A stretch of 64,000 bases of DNA from an uncultured Oscillospiraceae bacterium (GCA_934448295.1 CAKSEY010000007.1:62001-126000); one strand, 5' to 3'; shown: positions 33,201-43,259, counted from the stretch's first letter. Numbers and translations: made by a program. The notes: a model not told the origin generated them from the letters alone.

Positions 33201-34523
33201 ATGCCGAATCCTTTCTTACCACTGTGGGAGTATATCCCGGACGGAGAGCCGCGAGTATTCGGCGACCGTGTTTATCTGTACGGTTCGCACGACCGTCCGG
33301 ATTCCGATTCATTCTGCGACTACAAACTGAAAGTCTGGTCAGCGCCGATATCCGACCTCAACAAGTGGGAGTGCCACGGAGACAGCTTCCACACTATCCC
33401 CGACAGGGATCACGCTTCTGATACGCCATGGACTGACAGCCCGCTGTACGCTCCCGACGTTATCGAAAAAGGACGGGAAGTACTACCTTTATGCGTACAT
33501 TCTCGGCTCCAAAGGCTGCGTGGGAGTCAGCGATGTTCCCGAGGGACCGTTCAGGCTGCTCTCGACTTACAAATATACCGACGGAAACGCGGGTGACGAC
33601 GGAATATTCAACGACGCCGGAGTACTTGTTGACGACGACGGCAGAGTGTACATATATTACGGTTTCGAGCATTCCTACATGAACGAGATAAACCCGGACA
33701 ATATGTACGAATAATCGACGGCTCACTGAAAGAAAATGTGATACCGGAAACAGAGCCGTTCAGATTCTTCGAGGCAAGCTCCCCGAGGAAAATAAACGGC
33801 ACCTACTACCTGATATATTCGCCGAAACCGCCCATCGGCTGCCGCCTTGCCTACGCGACATCCGACAAGCCAACAGGACCTTTCACCTACCGCGGGTACA
33901 TCATCGACAACGGCAACCAGTACCCCGGCGGCAACGACCACGGCTCGGTGTGCTGCATAAACGGTCAGTGGTACATCTTCTACCACCGCATGACTAACAA
34001 CTCCATAATGTCCCGCAGAGCCTGCGTTGAGAAGATAAGCATTCTCCCGGACGGCACTATCCCCACGGTGGAAATGACCTCGCTGGGCTTTGAGGAGTAC
34101 CTCTCGCCGTACAAAACCAACGAGGCAGAGATTGCCTGCGTGCTTCTTGGCGGATGCTATGTCACAGAAAAGGACTTCTTCACGCGTCCGGTGACTAACA
34201 TAAAGAACGGCGCAGTCATCGGCTATAAGTACTTTGAATTCGGCAAGGACAATTCTAGCAGTACGATGAAATTCTTTGCGAAAGTAAACGGCGCCGGGTG
34301 TCATTCCAAACTGCATATTCTGATAGACGATCACGAAAACGGTACGGAAATAGGCGTGTGTGAAATTGGAACGCATGACGGAGTTTACTCAGCCACCGTA
34401 AAGAGCGTGACCGGAAGGCGTGCCGTGTATTTCAGGGCAGAACACGGCTACGGCGGCTGGTTCGTGGAAGCGTTCGAGCAGAAGCCGCTGTTCGAGCTGG
34501 TTTCGTTCTCATTCGCTAAGTAA
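33201..34523 (+). pseudogene. GH43 family enzyme with two compensating frameshifts
   Basis: Starts right after the GH5 stop. The first frame reads PNPFLPLWEYIPDGEPRVFGDRVYLYGSHD, the usual opening of a GH43 five-bladed propeller, up to PLYAPDVIEK. There an extra G (near 33469) shifts the frame; the protein logically continues as DGKYYLYAYILGSKGCVGVS to PDNMYE. A one-base loss near 33714 restores the first frame, which continues with IIDGSLKENVIPETEPFRFF through KINGTYYLIYS to 34523. An intact form would be about 440 residues. The expected substrate is an arabinan or xylan side chain. The indels are either true inactivation or base errors; as given, no full-length product is made. Confidence 0.85.
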
Positions 34524-34525
34524 CA

Positions 34526-35401
34526 TCAGCGGGGGCGGTTCCTGTTCCGGAATTCCTGCGGGGATATCCCGTTTGTGTTCTTGAACAGCCTTGAGAAGTA
34601 GCTGGGCGTGTCGATTCCGATTTCAGCCGCTATATCGGAAATCGGCATATCGGTGGATATCAGCTTGTCCTCCGCGAAACGAATGCGAAGCAGATTGCAG
34701 TAATCCGAAAAGTTCAGCCCGACTGCGGATTTGAAGTTCCGGCTGAACGCAAAGTAGCTCATATTCGCCATTGCAGCGGCGGTTTTCATGTCAAGCTTTT
34801 CAGCTGGATGGCTCAGAATATGCTCGATTATCCGGTCAAGCCTTACGTTCTGGGTGGAGATCCCGGCTCCCTCGGCGGGAATGACGCCGTTCTCCTGAAG
34901 CAGCGCCGCGACAAGCTCCAGCACCATTCCGTTCTTGCGGAACTGGTCGGTCAGCACGGTGGCCGGCGCGTAGTTCTCCAGTTCGCCGGCGGAGCATACT
35001 TCAATTATCCGCTGGAGCGTATTGTAGGTCACACCGCCAACTCCTGGAGTGAAAACCGGCGGAAGCCCGTCCGGGCGTCTGAGTATCAGCGAATCGCTCA
35101 TTACGGAGGGCGTGTCCCGGAGAAATCCCGTTGAGAACTGTATCACGGCGACATCGGTGGCGCAGACGTTGTAGTTTGCATGAAATGCAAGCGGCGGAAT
35201 GAACACCAGCGTGTTCTCCTTTACGTTGTACTGCCTGCCGTTTATGACCTCGTAGCGCTCACCGCTTATGACGTAGGATATCTCATAGTACGAATGGCAG
35301 TGCAGAGGATAATTGCCGTCAACGGCCGTGTGATAGACCGCGCAGGCGGCGTGGTTCTTCTCCGGCTGGTCGGCGGTCTGGAATTCCTGCTGAAAGACCA
35401 T
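34526..35401 (-). CDS. AraC-family transcriptional regulator
   Basis: A 291-residue regulator. An N-terminal cupin sensor (residues 20-100, HCHSYYEISYVISGERYEVINGRQYNVKENTLVFIPPLAFHA) would bind a sugar. A C-terminal pair of HTH motifs (about residues 190-285) ends with ISDIAAEIGIDTPSYFSRLFKNTNGISPQEFRNR, the AraC signature. Start at 35401 is set by a GAGGGGGTG site; an upstream extension has none. It is divergent from the solute-binding-protein relic at 35466 and convergent with the GH43 gene, so it probably controlled the surrounding glycan genes. Confidence 0.92.
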   Translation of the reverse strand: MVFQQEFQTADQPEKNHAACAVYHTAVDGNYPLHCHSYYEISYVISGERYEVINGRQYNVKENTLVFIPPLAFHANYNVCATDVAVIQFSTGFLRDTPSVMSDSLILRRPDGLPPVFTPGVGGVTYNTLQRIIEVCSAGELENYAPATVLTDQFRKNGMVLELVAALLQENGVIPAEGAGISTQNVRLDRIIEHILSHPAEKLDMKTAAAMANMSYFAFSRNFKSAVGLNFSDYCNLLRIRFAEDKLISTDMPISDIAAEIGIDTPSYFSRLFKNTNGISPQEFRNRNRPR

Positions 35402-35425
35402 ATACAGCACCCCCTCAATATCAAC

Positions 35426-35454
35426 AGTATAACAGATTTTCAATATAATTTCAA
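35426..35454 (-). promoter_or_regulatory. promoter of the AraC-type regulator
   Basis: On the minus strand, TTGAAA (35454-35449), a 17-base spacer and TATACT (35431-35426). It lies in the 65-base divergent region shared with the solute-binding-protein relic. Confidence 0.75.
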
Positions 35455-35465
35455 GGAGGATATCT

Positions 35466-36081
35466 ATGAACAGATAAAGAAAAATAATCGCCGGAATACC
35501 TACCGCAGGAATGGTCGCAAGCCTTACCGCCTGCGATGAAAGCGCACCTGTGTTACACCGCCGCAACGAAGCAGGTTCAGAATCCGCAGGGCGTTGAGAA
35601 CGATATACTGAACACCGTTTCCGATTTCGCGTTCGTGCCGTTCCCCCGGGACACTCAGGCGGATAAGTACTACTCCGCGTACAACACCTACGGCTTTGTA
35701 GTGCCCAAGGGCGCGAAGAACATCAAGGGCGCCGTGGATATGATAAACTGCTTCCGCGTGTACGACACTGACGAGAATGTGATCGCGCAGGTCAGAGCCG
35801 ACCATGTTTCTCCGGAGCCGGTGTACTTCACCTCCGGAAAGTACGAGGGCATGCAGAAGTGGGAAATAGTATGGGGCGAGCAGGAATACGACCTCTGGCG
35901 CGAGATGTGCGACCCGGAGAAATTCACTTTCGTGAACGAGGGCGGCTTCGGATTCGGTCAGGAGTTCTGGAACAACTACTCGATACTTAACAACGTTGCA
36001 TTCGAGGGCGAATCCTGGACGCAGCTCAGCGCGGAGATAAATCCGGTGGTTGAATCGGTGCTTGACGATTACAGAAAATAA
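35466..36081 (+). pseudogene. sugar ABC transporter solute-binding lipoprotein, internally deleted remnant
   Basis: A strong AAGGAGG site precedes ATG at 35466, but the fourth codon is TAA. Reading past it gives RKIIAGIPTAGMVASLTACDES, a clear lipoprotein signal with lipobox LTAC. Soon after, the frame changes and a C-terminal binding-protein fragment follows (about 160 residues: DFAFVPFPRDTQADKYYSAY ... NTYGFVVPKGAKNIKGAVDM ... ending LDDYRK). Roughly the central half of a normal 400-500-residue binding protein is missing. No permease genes lie nearby, so the importer has been lost at this locus. Confidence 0.85.
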
Positions 36082-36090
36082 GACTATAAT

Positions 36091-36120
36091 AATAACTGCC
36101 CCGGTTTCGGAGCAGTTATT
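36091..36120 (+). terminator. hairpin after the solute-binding-protein remnant
   Basis: AATAACTGC (36091-36099) pairs perfectly with GCAGTTATT (36112-36120). The tail TATATTATG is only moderately T-rich, so termination may be partial before the next gene. Confidence 0.6.
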
Positions 36121-36137
36121 TATATTATGGAGGCTTT

Positions 36138-37654
36138 ATGAAATACAGCAGAACTGTTCCGCTCTACGGAACTCTTGAAATAAAATGCGGTGGCGTTTCC
36201 GACGGGAATCCGTTCACGGAGCGCAGTATCTACGCGGAAATATCCGGCGCGGAAAGCAGGACAGTACGCGGCTTCTACGATGGCAACGGCGTGTATATAG
36301 TAAGATTCATGCCGCAGAAAATCGGCGAATACCGTTTCAGGATTTACGGCAATTTTTCCGATAAGTCCGCGGAGGGAAGCTTTACAGTCACCCAGCCGGA
36401 AAATGGTCAGCATGGAATGGTCGGCGTATCCGGAAAATACCATTTTGCCTATGCGGACGGAATGCCGTATTACTCCGCCGGGACTACCTGCTATGTCTGG
36501 CATTTACAGCCCTCCGAAACCAAGGCGCTGACCCTCCGAAACCTTGCAGAATGCGGATTCAACAAGATACGCTTCTGCATGTTCCCGAAGCATTACGCCT
36601 ATAATCTGTCGGAGCCGCCGTGCTATCCCTATGATGGACGTCTATGGACAGTTCCGTGCTGAACATGAACAACTTCAACGAATACAACGGCTGTCCCGAG
36701 GGCAATTCGTGGGATTTCAACCATTTCAAGCCGGAGTACTTCCGCAGCATAGAGGACTGCATAATAAAGCTGCGGGAACTGCATATCGAAGCGGATATAA
36801 TTCTGTTCCACCCCTACGACCGCTGGGGATTCTCCATGCTGAACCGGGAGCAGTCGCGGCTGTACCTGGAGTATGTCACTGCGAGATTCTCGGCGTACAG
36901 CAACGTGTGGTGGTCGCTGGCGAACGAATACGACCTCATGCCGGACCGCACCGCTGACGACTGGAATTACTACGCTGATGTCATATTAAAGAACGACCCA
37001 TACGGACACCTGCGCTCTATCCACAACTGCATGGGATTTTTCGACCACTCGGCGGCATGGGTCACGCACTGCAGCATTCAGCGGCAGGATATATACAAGA
37101 CGGCTGAGCTTACAGACGAATGGCACAGGGAATACGGGAAGCCGGTCGTGCTGGACGAAATAGCCTACGAGGGGAATATGCCCTACGGCTGGGGGAACAT
37201 CACCGGTGAGGAAATGCTCCGCCGCTTCTGGGAGGCGTTCTGCCGGGGAGGCTACGCGGGTCACGGCGAGGCTTACCTCACCGACCCCGAGGACATCTGG
37301 TGGTCGCACGGCGGGAAGCTCCACGGCGAGAGCTGCAAAAGGATAAAGTTCCTGCTGGATATCATGGCGGAAAGCCCCGCTCCCGGGCTTAAACCCGGCG
37401 AAGGAATGTGGGACGAGCTGCTTGCAGTTCCGGAAGACGACGGAGAATTCCGGCGGACGGGTTACCGAATTTACTACTACAGCTTCATGCGCCCGGCTTA
37501 CCGCGACTACGAGATAAACGACGGCTGCGAGTACGATGTGGAGATAATCGACGCCTGGAATATGACGATAACTCACGCTGGTAGATTCAGCGGGAAATTC
37601 CGCGTGAAGCTCCCGTCAAAGCAGTATATCGCGGTCAGAATGAAGAAGGTATGA
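36138..37654 (+). pseudogene. DUF5060/DUF4038-type glycoside hydrolase with a frameshift
   Basis: The first frame (36138-36662) has an N-terminal Ig-like DUF5060 domain (VPLYGTLEIKCGGVSDGNPF ... RFMPQKIGEYRF) followed by the start of a TIM barrel (YFSAGTTCYVWHLQ-like, LAECGFNKIRFCMFPKHY). A one-base loss between about 36630 and 36645 moves the rest into another frame, which continues DSSVLNMNNFNEYNG, GIEADIILFHPYDRWG-like and WWSLANEYDLM to 37654. In this superfamily (GH140-like apiosidases and relatives) the catalytic Glu lies in the N-E-Y-D motif. Intact length would be about 505 residues. No signal peptide, so a cytoplasmic enzyme. Confidence 0.8.
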
Positions 37655-37800
37655 TCCGTTTGATCGTGAAATCTAATTGCTTTAGCATTCTTTATCAAAT
37701 TTTATCTTTCTTCAGTTTTAGTAATTATAAATAAATTGCTAAATTGTTTAGATAAGACTTTTATGATGCATATATTCCGATTCTGCATGATCATTGCGCA

Positions 37801-37823
37801 AGGAGAAGCGCTCTCCTGTTTTT
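37801..37823 (+). terminator. terminator after the DUF4038-like gene
   Basis: AGGAGA (37801-37806) and TCTCCT (37812-37817) form a 6-bp stem with a 5-base loop, followed by GTTTTT. Confidence 0.7.
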
Positions 37824-37854
37824 CACCCACACCCCTTTTAGCGCCTTAAAAGCG

Positions 37855-38090
37855 TTAAATCCGCACTCCGTGCGGAGTCGCGTGGCTCTGGTCTTTCGTT
37901 AGTTTGGCGCAACACGAAACAAATCTGTTAAGCAATCACGCGATTTTTGCGCCAAACTAACCCCTCTGGCACTGCGTGACACCTCTCCCACCGGGGGAGA
38001 CCACCCGCCCCCCGCCAGCCTTTTGTTTAAGCCGGAAGCGAAGCGTATTCAATGCGTAAATTTGAGGCTGGATTGAAAACTTTCATAGCG
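37855..38090. repeat. palindromic intergenic repeat element
   Basis: The 592-base gap between 37655 and 38246 has no gene. Its core is a 14-bp perfect inverted repeat, TTAGTTTGGCGCAA (37899-37912) and TTGCGCCAAACTAA (37947-37960), around 34 bases. It is flanked by a short palindrome CCGCACTCCGTGCGG (from 37861) and a GC-rich segment with CTCCCACCGGGGGAG (about 37987-38001). Such segments recur between genes in clostridial genomes and often create false reading frames. No transposase is present. A non-autonomous mobile or structural RNA-forming repeat is possible. Confidence 0.6.
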
Positions 38091-38146
38091 CTGCGCATAA
38101 ATTTTATAGTTTTCTCGTCTTATTATGTCAATTTGATTCCCGGCTA

Positions 38147-38175
38147 TTGACAACGCAGCCGCATAATGATATAAT
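38147..38175 (+). promoter_or_regulatory. promoter of the GHL10-amidase operon
   Basis: TTGACA (38147-38152), a 17-base spacer and TATAAT (38170-38175): a perfect consensus, about 71 bases before the first start codon. Confidence 0.93.
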
Positions 38176-38246
38176 AAAATTAACTATATAGATAAAGAAG
38201 CGCGGGGAACGGAATCGGGGAATCCCGCGCGTAAGAGGGACGATAT

Positions 38247-39794
38247 ATGAAAAATACCAGCATGGGGGCGCTTTTTGCCCTTGTTCTTGCCATGCTGCTG
38301 AACGGATGCGGCGATTCCGCGACAGGCTCCGGCTCTAACATTCCGGAGATAGGCAGCTCTGACGGAGTGGATTATTCCGGCGGAATTCCAGTGGACGATA
38401 CGGCAGAAATTCCGGCCGTCACCACGGCGGCTTCCACCAAAAAGGAATCACCCGCCGCCGAGCCGACGACGCCCGCCCAGACCACTGCGGCTCCTGAAAC
38501 CACAAAGCAGACGACCGCCAGTCAGACCACTAAGGCTCCGGAAACAACTTCCGCTTCCACCAAAAAGACTTCTCAGACAACAGTCGGATCCACCACGAGT
38601 AAAACCAAGCCGACTAAGACCACCAAGACCTCCACTGCGGCGGAGCCTGCGGAAAAGCCCTCTGAAACCTCCGGCGCCAGGGATTACAAGGCGGTGAATT
38701 ACTCCGAGGTGAAAGGCATCTGGATAAGCTACATCGAGCTTGCAGACGTATTGCAGGGGCAGACCGCCAAGGGATTCCGCAGCGGGATCGGCGCGGTATT
38801 CGACAACTGCGTTTCCCTGGGGATAAATACCGTATATGTTCATGTTCGCTCGCACAGTGACGCGTATTACCGCTCGGAGCTGTTCCCGTGGACGAAGTAT
38901 GCGGCTGGCTCCACCGGAAAGGACCCGGGCTTCGACCCGCTGAAAATAATGGTCGAGGAGGCGCACTCCCGGGGGATATCGTTCCAGGCATGGATAAATC
39001 CGCTGAGGGTCTGCGGGACCTCGCAGATCTCCGGGTATAAGGGCTACCCTGTGTATACCTTTGCTTCGGCGGACGGCATGGCGGGAAAGTACGCAGTGGA
39101 CGTAAACGACATCTACTACCTCAATCCCGCGTATGACGAGGTGACGGAATACATCGCCGAGGGCGCCGCCGAGATAGTTTCGAACTACGATGTCGACGGG
39201 CTTCACATCGACGACTATTTCTATCCGACAATGGACGCGTCGTTCGACAGCAGCGCGTTTAAATCCAGCGGAGCCTCCAGCCTGGAGGATTTCCGGTTTG
39301 CAAACTGCGACAGAATGGTGTCCGAGCTGTACAGCGCCGTAAAAGGGGCGAATCCCACGGCGGTGTTCAGCGTGAGCGTACAGGGCAGGATAGAGAATAA
39401 CTACAACCAGCTATATGCAGACGTGCGTAAGTGGTGCACGACTCTCGGGTATCTGGACATGATGATACCGCAGATATATTACGGATTTGAGAATTCCGCA
39501 GCGCCGTACAAATCCACGCTTGACGACTGGGAAGCGCTGGGGGTAAAGGGCGGGATCCCGATCGTCGCGGGGCTTTCCGTTTCAAAGGTCGGCTGCGAGG
39601 ACAAGTGGGCGGGCACCGGAAAATACGAGTGGATAAATAACAGCGATATTATTTCACGCCAGCTCGCCGCAGCGAAGAAATGCCAGAGCTACGGCGGATT
39701 CGCGCTGTATAGCTACCGCAGCGTGTTCGCGCCGGAAAGCTCAGTCAGCGCGGCGGTAAACAAGGAAATTTCAGCATTAAGGGAACTCATCTGA
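38247..39794 (+). CDS. GHL10 (DUF187) glycosyl-hydrolase-like lipoprotein
   Basis: A 515-residue lipoprotein: signal with lipobox LLNGC (Cys21), then a Thr/Lys/Pro-rich linker (about residues 50-145) suited to crossing the cell wall, then the GHL10 TIM barrel (about 150-515). Motifs are EVKGIWISYIEL, GINTVYVHVRSHSDAYYRSE, GISFQAWINPLRV, YDVDGLHIDDYFYP and YLDMMIPQIYYGFE. Family member DigH of Escherichia coli cuts glycan strands stripped of peptides; by analogy this protein probably acts on denuded peptidoglycan outside the cell. It precedes the amidase gene by 13 bases. Confidence 0.88.
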   Translation: MKNTSMGALFALVLAMLLNGCGDSATGSGSNIPEIGSSDGVDYSGGIPVDDTAEIPAVTTAASTKKESPAAEPTTPAQTTAAPETTKQTTASQTTKAPETTSASTKKTSQTTVGSTTSKTKPTKTTKTSTAAEPAEKPSETSGARDYKAVNYSEVKGIWISYIELADVLQGQTAKGFRSGIGAVFDNCVSLGINTVYVHVRSHSDAYYRSELFPWTKYAAGSTGKDPGFDPLKIMVEEAHSRGISFQAWINPLRVCGTSQISGYKGYPVYTFASADGMAGKYAVDVNDIYYLNPAYDEVTEYIAEGAAEIVSNYDVDGLHIDDYFYPTMDASFDSSAFKSSGASSLEDFRFANCDRMVSELYSAVKGANPTAVFSVSVQGRIENNYNQLYADVRKWCTTLGYLDMMIPQIYYGFENSAAPYKSTLDDWEALGVKGGIPIVAGLSVSKVGCEDKWAGTGKYEWINNSDIISRQLAAAKKCQSYGGFALYSYRSVFAPESSVSAAVNKEISALRELI

Positions 39795-39807
39795 TCACGG
39801 GGGAAAA

Positions 39808-42800
39808 ATGAACAGATTTATTAAAAGACTGATCGGCGCGGCGCTTGCCGTGTGCATTGTTACAGGAACGGCTGCGGCGCTCCCGGCGACTGAGGAAGTC
39901 CAGCCGGAGACAGCGGAAGCAGAGCCGGGGCTTGTCGGCGAGGAGCAGGAGACCGCCGCAGACCTCATGACCGGAGGAAGCATGGTTTATCTCCCGGACG
40001 GAGTGCGCGCGGTGACGCTCACGCCCACGGTGGATTTCTACACGGGGGAGCAGACGGACGCTTCGCTAGCGGAGGAGCTTCCCGCGCTGTTTGCGGAGCT
40101 TTCCGGCTTCGACATGAACACGGTGGTTATAAACACTGACTGCGACGGCGAGAAGTGCTACGACCTGGATATGGATTCCGGCAGGGGAGCGCTCGGCGCG
40201 GTGATAGACTACGCGCACGAAAACGGGTTCAACGCGTATGTCCAGCTTGACGTTGATTCCCTTATCGCGGATATCATCGCACAGGGCGGAGGGCTCCGGG
40301 CAGGCTTTGCGGCGGCAGTCCACAAGTTTGCAATGAAGTATGCCTGCGAGGGCGTTATCCTCAGCGATTATTACACGTCTGACACTCAGGAGATGTTCGC
40401 GGAATATATGGCGAGCGGCTCCGGCATAGGCTACGAAAACTGGCTGTACGAAACAAACGAATACGTCATACGCACTCTGTCGGAGGTCATCCGCCGCACC
40501 AGCAACACCACCGCAGTCGGGCTGCTGATAACCGATATGTGGGCGAATTCCTCCTCAAAGGAGGGCGGCTCTGACACGGCTGACATCGTGCAGGCGCTGT
40601 TTGACGGCCACTGCGACACAAAGGAGTACCTGACCCGCGGCTATGCGGATATGATAGTTGTCAAGGCATACGGCACCGACCAGGACGCGGCGCTGGGCTT
40701 TGACAAGGTCATATCCTGGTGGAGCGCCCTCGCGGACGAAACGGACACGAAAATGTACGTTCTCCACCTGAACGAGCGCGTCGGCGAGTACGCTGGCTGG
40801 TATGAGGATCAGCTCCTGCGGCAGCTCACCATTATGGAGAATTATTCCACGCTCGGCGGAAGCTGCTTTAACTCGCTCCAGGCGCTGCGGGACGACAGGC
40901 TCGGCTCCACCACGATGCTGCTGAAATACTTTGATGAGAAAATAAACACTGACACGCTGTTCGATTCCCTCCAGATGATATCACCCAGCAAAACCAGCTT
41001 CGTTACATATGATTCCACGGTGAAGTTCATGGGAACGTTCGACGAGAACTTCGACGTGCTGTTTGACGGCGAGAAGGTCAAGCTGAACGAGGCGGGGAAC
41101 TTCTACTTCCAGAAGGAGCTGAAAATTGGCAGCAACAGCTTCGTTATCGAGCACAAGGGAAAGAAGATATACTATTCCATCGAGCGCCGGGTGGACGTGC
41201 TCAGCTCCATCGAGCAGACCAAGGATATCCTGGTCGAGGGCGGCTCCCGGGTAACGCTGGAGGCGATAGCGTACAGCGGCAGTAAGGTCACCGCCGTAAT
41301 AGGCGGAACCACCGTAAAGCTCAAGGAGAAATCCGGAGCCAGCGAGGACCTTGACGCGAACTCCGATTACGCAAGGTTCGTGGGACATTACCGCGTTCCC
41401 GAGGGAAAAATCGGCGAGAAGCAGTACCTGGGGAATACCACCTATTATGCCGTATACAAGGGGATAGAGGAATACATGACCGGCGGCAGCGTCACCATCG
41501 ACGCAGAGCCGGAGCCCCCCAAGGAGGTCGTGGTTGACGATATCATCGAGGATCAGTCCACCGTAGGCACCGGCGAGATAGTCGGCACGATATCCCCGGT
41601 GGTTTCCTCCTCCGAGAGCGTGACCTACATAAAGACCCTGAACGACTACACCGTGCTCTACGACAGCCAGACCACCGGCGGAGCGCCGTGCCCCGTGCTT
41701 TCGCAGCTCCCGGCGGGTTCGCTGGATTATTACAAGAGCACCTCCGGAGATTATGTGATAAGCACCTCCGGTCGGAGATACAAGGCTTCCGACGTAACAA
41801 CGTTCACCGATACTGGTCTTGGGGAGAATAATCTGTACGTCAAGGCGGTCGGAAATTCCGGCGGAAAGAGCTTTGTGAAGATCCACCTTGATTACAAGTC
41901 CACCTTTAACGTGACCGCCCCGGTAAGCTATACCGAACAGGACGACGGCCCTTACGGGGTCGCAAGCTTCAACGCGTCCGATGTTGAGATAGTGTTCGAC
42001 AATGTGACCAGCGTTACAAAGCTCCCGGATTTTTCAAGCTGCTCTCTTTTCAGCGCGGGAAGCTGGGACACCGTGACCCGTAACGGGATCCCGAAGTTCC
42101 GTCTGACCCTGAAGCTCCGCCAGGCGGGAATTTACAGCGGCTGCGGCGCGTATTATGATGACAGCGGCGACCTGATGATAACGTTTGACGTTCCCACTGG
42201 CAGCCTTTCCGGCAAGGTCATTGTGATCGACCCGGGACACGGCTACGGCAAGTCCGCAGACTGGCTCGACCCCGGCGCCATCGGCAACGTGACGGAGCAG
42301 TCGGTGAACGTTGCGGTTGCGAAGCAGCTAGAGCAGAAGCTCACCGCAATGGGCGCAACAGTCGTAAGGCTCAAGACCGAGAGCGAGTTTATCCTCACGA
42401 CCACCCGCCCGTCAGTGGCGAGGGCTTACGGCGCGGATATGTTCATTTCGCTGCACTGCAATTCCGCTTTGAACGAGCAGGCTCACGGCGTTGAGGTGTA
42501 TTATTTCACGCCGTTCTCGCAGCCCCTTGCAGAAAGCATAAACGACAAGCTGTCGGCGTATTACGATTACAGCGTTTACAATGATGGAACACAGAGCAGC
42601 CGCGGCGACAAGTACAGCTACTACTGGGTAACGCTCCAGCAGGATTTCCCGTCGGTGCTGGTGGAGATGGGCTTCATCTCCAACGAGCGCGAGTGCATGG
42701 TCATGGCGGACTCTTCGTATCAGTCGGGGATCGCGCAGTCCATTGCTGACGGCGTAAAGGCGTATTTCGCACGCAGCGGGCTGAGCTATTCCGGCAGCGG

Positions 42801-43206
42801 AAGCAGCGAGGCTCCCGACAACTCCGGCGATACCCCGGCAGCGCCTGACGTGCCGGATACTCCAGCCGTTCCGGATACGCCGGAGGTTCCCGATACACCC
42901 GCCGCTGACGATATTCCATCGCAGCCGGAAAATCCCGCCCCCGAGCAGACCGGAGAATCCGGGGAGCCTGACGGCGAAACTGAGATAACGCAGCCGGAAA
43001 CGGCTGAAACCACGGAGCCTGACGCTGCCGAACCGGAACCCTCCGTTCCGGAAACGGCAGAGCCGGGATCCTCCGAGAATGAGCCGTCCGAGCCTCCCGC
43101 GCCGGAAACAGCGGAGCCGGATTCCGCAGAACCCGAAGCTCCCGCCACCGCAGAGCAGCCGGAGGTTACTCAGCCGGACTTTAACGGCGGAATCAGAGTA
43201 GAATAA
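39808..43206 (+). CDS. secreted GHL10-like / N-acetylmuramoyl-L-alanine amidase (amidase_3) fusion
   Basis: An 1132-residue secreted protein. Signal peptide (1-27); a GHL10-like TIM barrel (about 55-375: GVRAVTLTPTVDFYTG, FNAYVQLDVDSL, GYADMIVVKAYGTD, ending near NSLQALRDD); a beta-rich middle with SH3-like parts (about 390-800); an amidase_3 domain (about 803-990); and a Pro/Glu/Thr-rich tail (about 1000-1132). Amidase zinc and catalytic residues are all present: His811 (DPGHGYG), Glu830, His883 (SLHCNS) and Glu953 (LVEMGF). The barrel lacks some residues of the upstream GHL10 protein and may only bind glycan. Fusion to an amidase implies coupled removal of stem peptides and handling of the bare strand. 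Confidence 0.88.
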   Translation: MNRFIKRLIGAALAVCIVTGTAAALPATEEVQPETAEAEPGLVGEEQETAADLMTGGSMVYLPDGVRAVTLTPTVDFYTGEQTDASLAEELPALFAELSGFDMNTVVINTDCDGEKCYDLDMDSGRGALGAVIDYAHENGFNAYVQLDVDSLIADIIAQGGGLRAGFAAAVHKFAMKYACEGVILSDYYTSDTQEMFAEYMASGSGIGYENWLYETNEYVIRTLSEVIRRTSNTTAVGLLITDMWANSSSKEGGSDTADIVQALFDGHCDTKEYLTRGYADMIVVKAYGTDQDAALGFDKVISWWSALADETDTKMYVLHLNERVGEYAGWYEDQLLRQLTIMENYSTLGGSCFNSLQALRDDRLGSTTMLLKYFDEKINTDTLFDSLQMISPSKTSFVTYDSTVKFMGTFDENFDVLFDGEKVKLNEAGNFYFQKELKIGSNSFVIEHKGKKIYYSIERRVDVLSSIEQTKDILVEGGSRVTLEAIAYSGSKVTAVIGGTTVKLKEKSGASEDLDANSDYARFVGHYRVPEGKIGEKQYLGNTTYYAVYKGIEEYMTGGSVTIDAEPEPPKEVVVDDIIEDQSTVGTGEIVGTISPVVSSSESVTYIKTLNDYTVLYDSQTTGGAPCPVLSQLPAGSLDYYKSTSGDYVISTSGRRYKASDVTTFTDTGLGENNLYVKAVGNSGGKSFVKIHLDYKSTFNVTAPVSYTEQDDGPYGVASFNASDVEIVFDNVTSVTKLPDFSSCSLFSAGSWDTVTRNGIPKFRLTLKLRQAGIYSGCGAYYDDSGDLMITFDVPTGSLSGKVIVIDPGHGYGKSADWLDPGAIGNVTEQSVNVAVAKQLEQKLTAMGATVVRLKTESEFILTTTRPSVARAYGADMFISLHCNSALNEQAHGVEVYYFTPFSQPLAESINDKLSAYYDYSVYNDGTQSSRGDKYSYYWVTLQQDFPSVLVEMGFISNERECMVMADSSYQSGIAQSIADGVKAYFARSGLSYSGSGSSEAPDNSGDTPAAPDVPDTPAVPDTPEVPDTPAADDIPSQPENPAPEQTGESGEPDGETEITQPETAETTEPDAAEPEPSVPETAEPGSSENEPSEPPAPETAEPDSAEPEAPATAEQPEVTQPDFNGGIRVE

Positions 43207-43210
43207 ATTC

Positions 43211-43259
43211 ACAGCGGAAAAGCGCAGAACGCTCCGGCGGGCTTGCATTTTTCCGCTGT
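43211..43259 (+). terminator. branched hairpin after the amidase gene
   Basis: An 11-bp outer stem (43211-43221 with 43249-43259) lies five bases after the amidase stop. A small AGCG/CGCT stem branches inside. There is no T run after it; the 3' arm overlaps the glmS promoter. Confidence 0.5.

Noticed and set aside
37655..38246. CRISPR array, because of repeated palindromes.
   Set aside because: No regularly spaced direct repeats or spacers are present.
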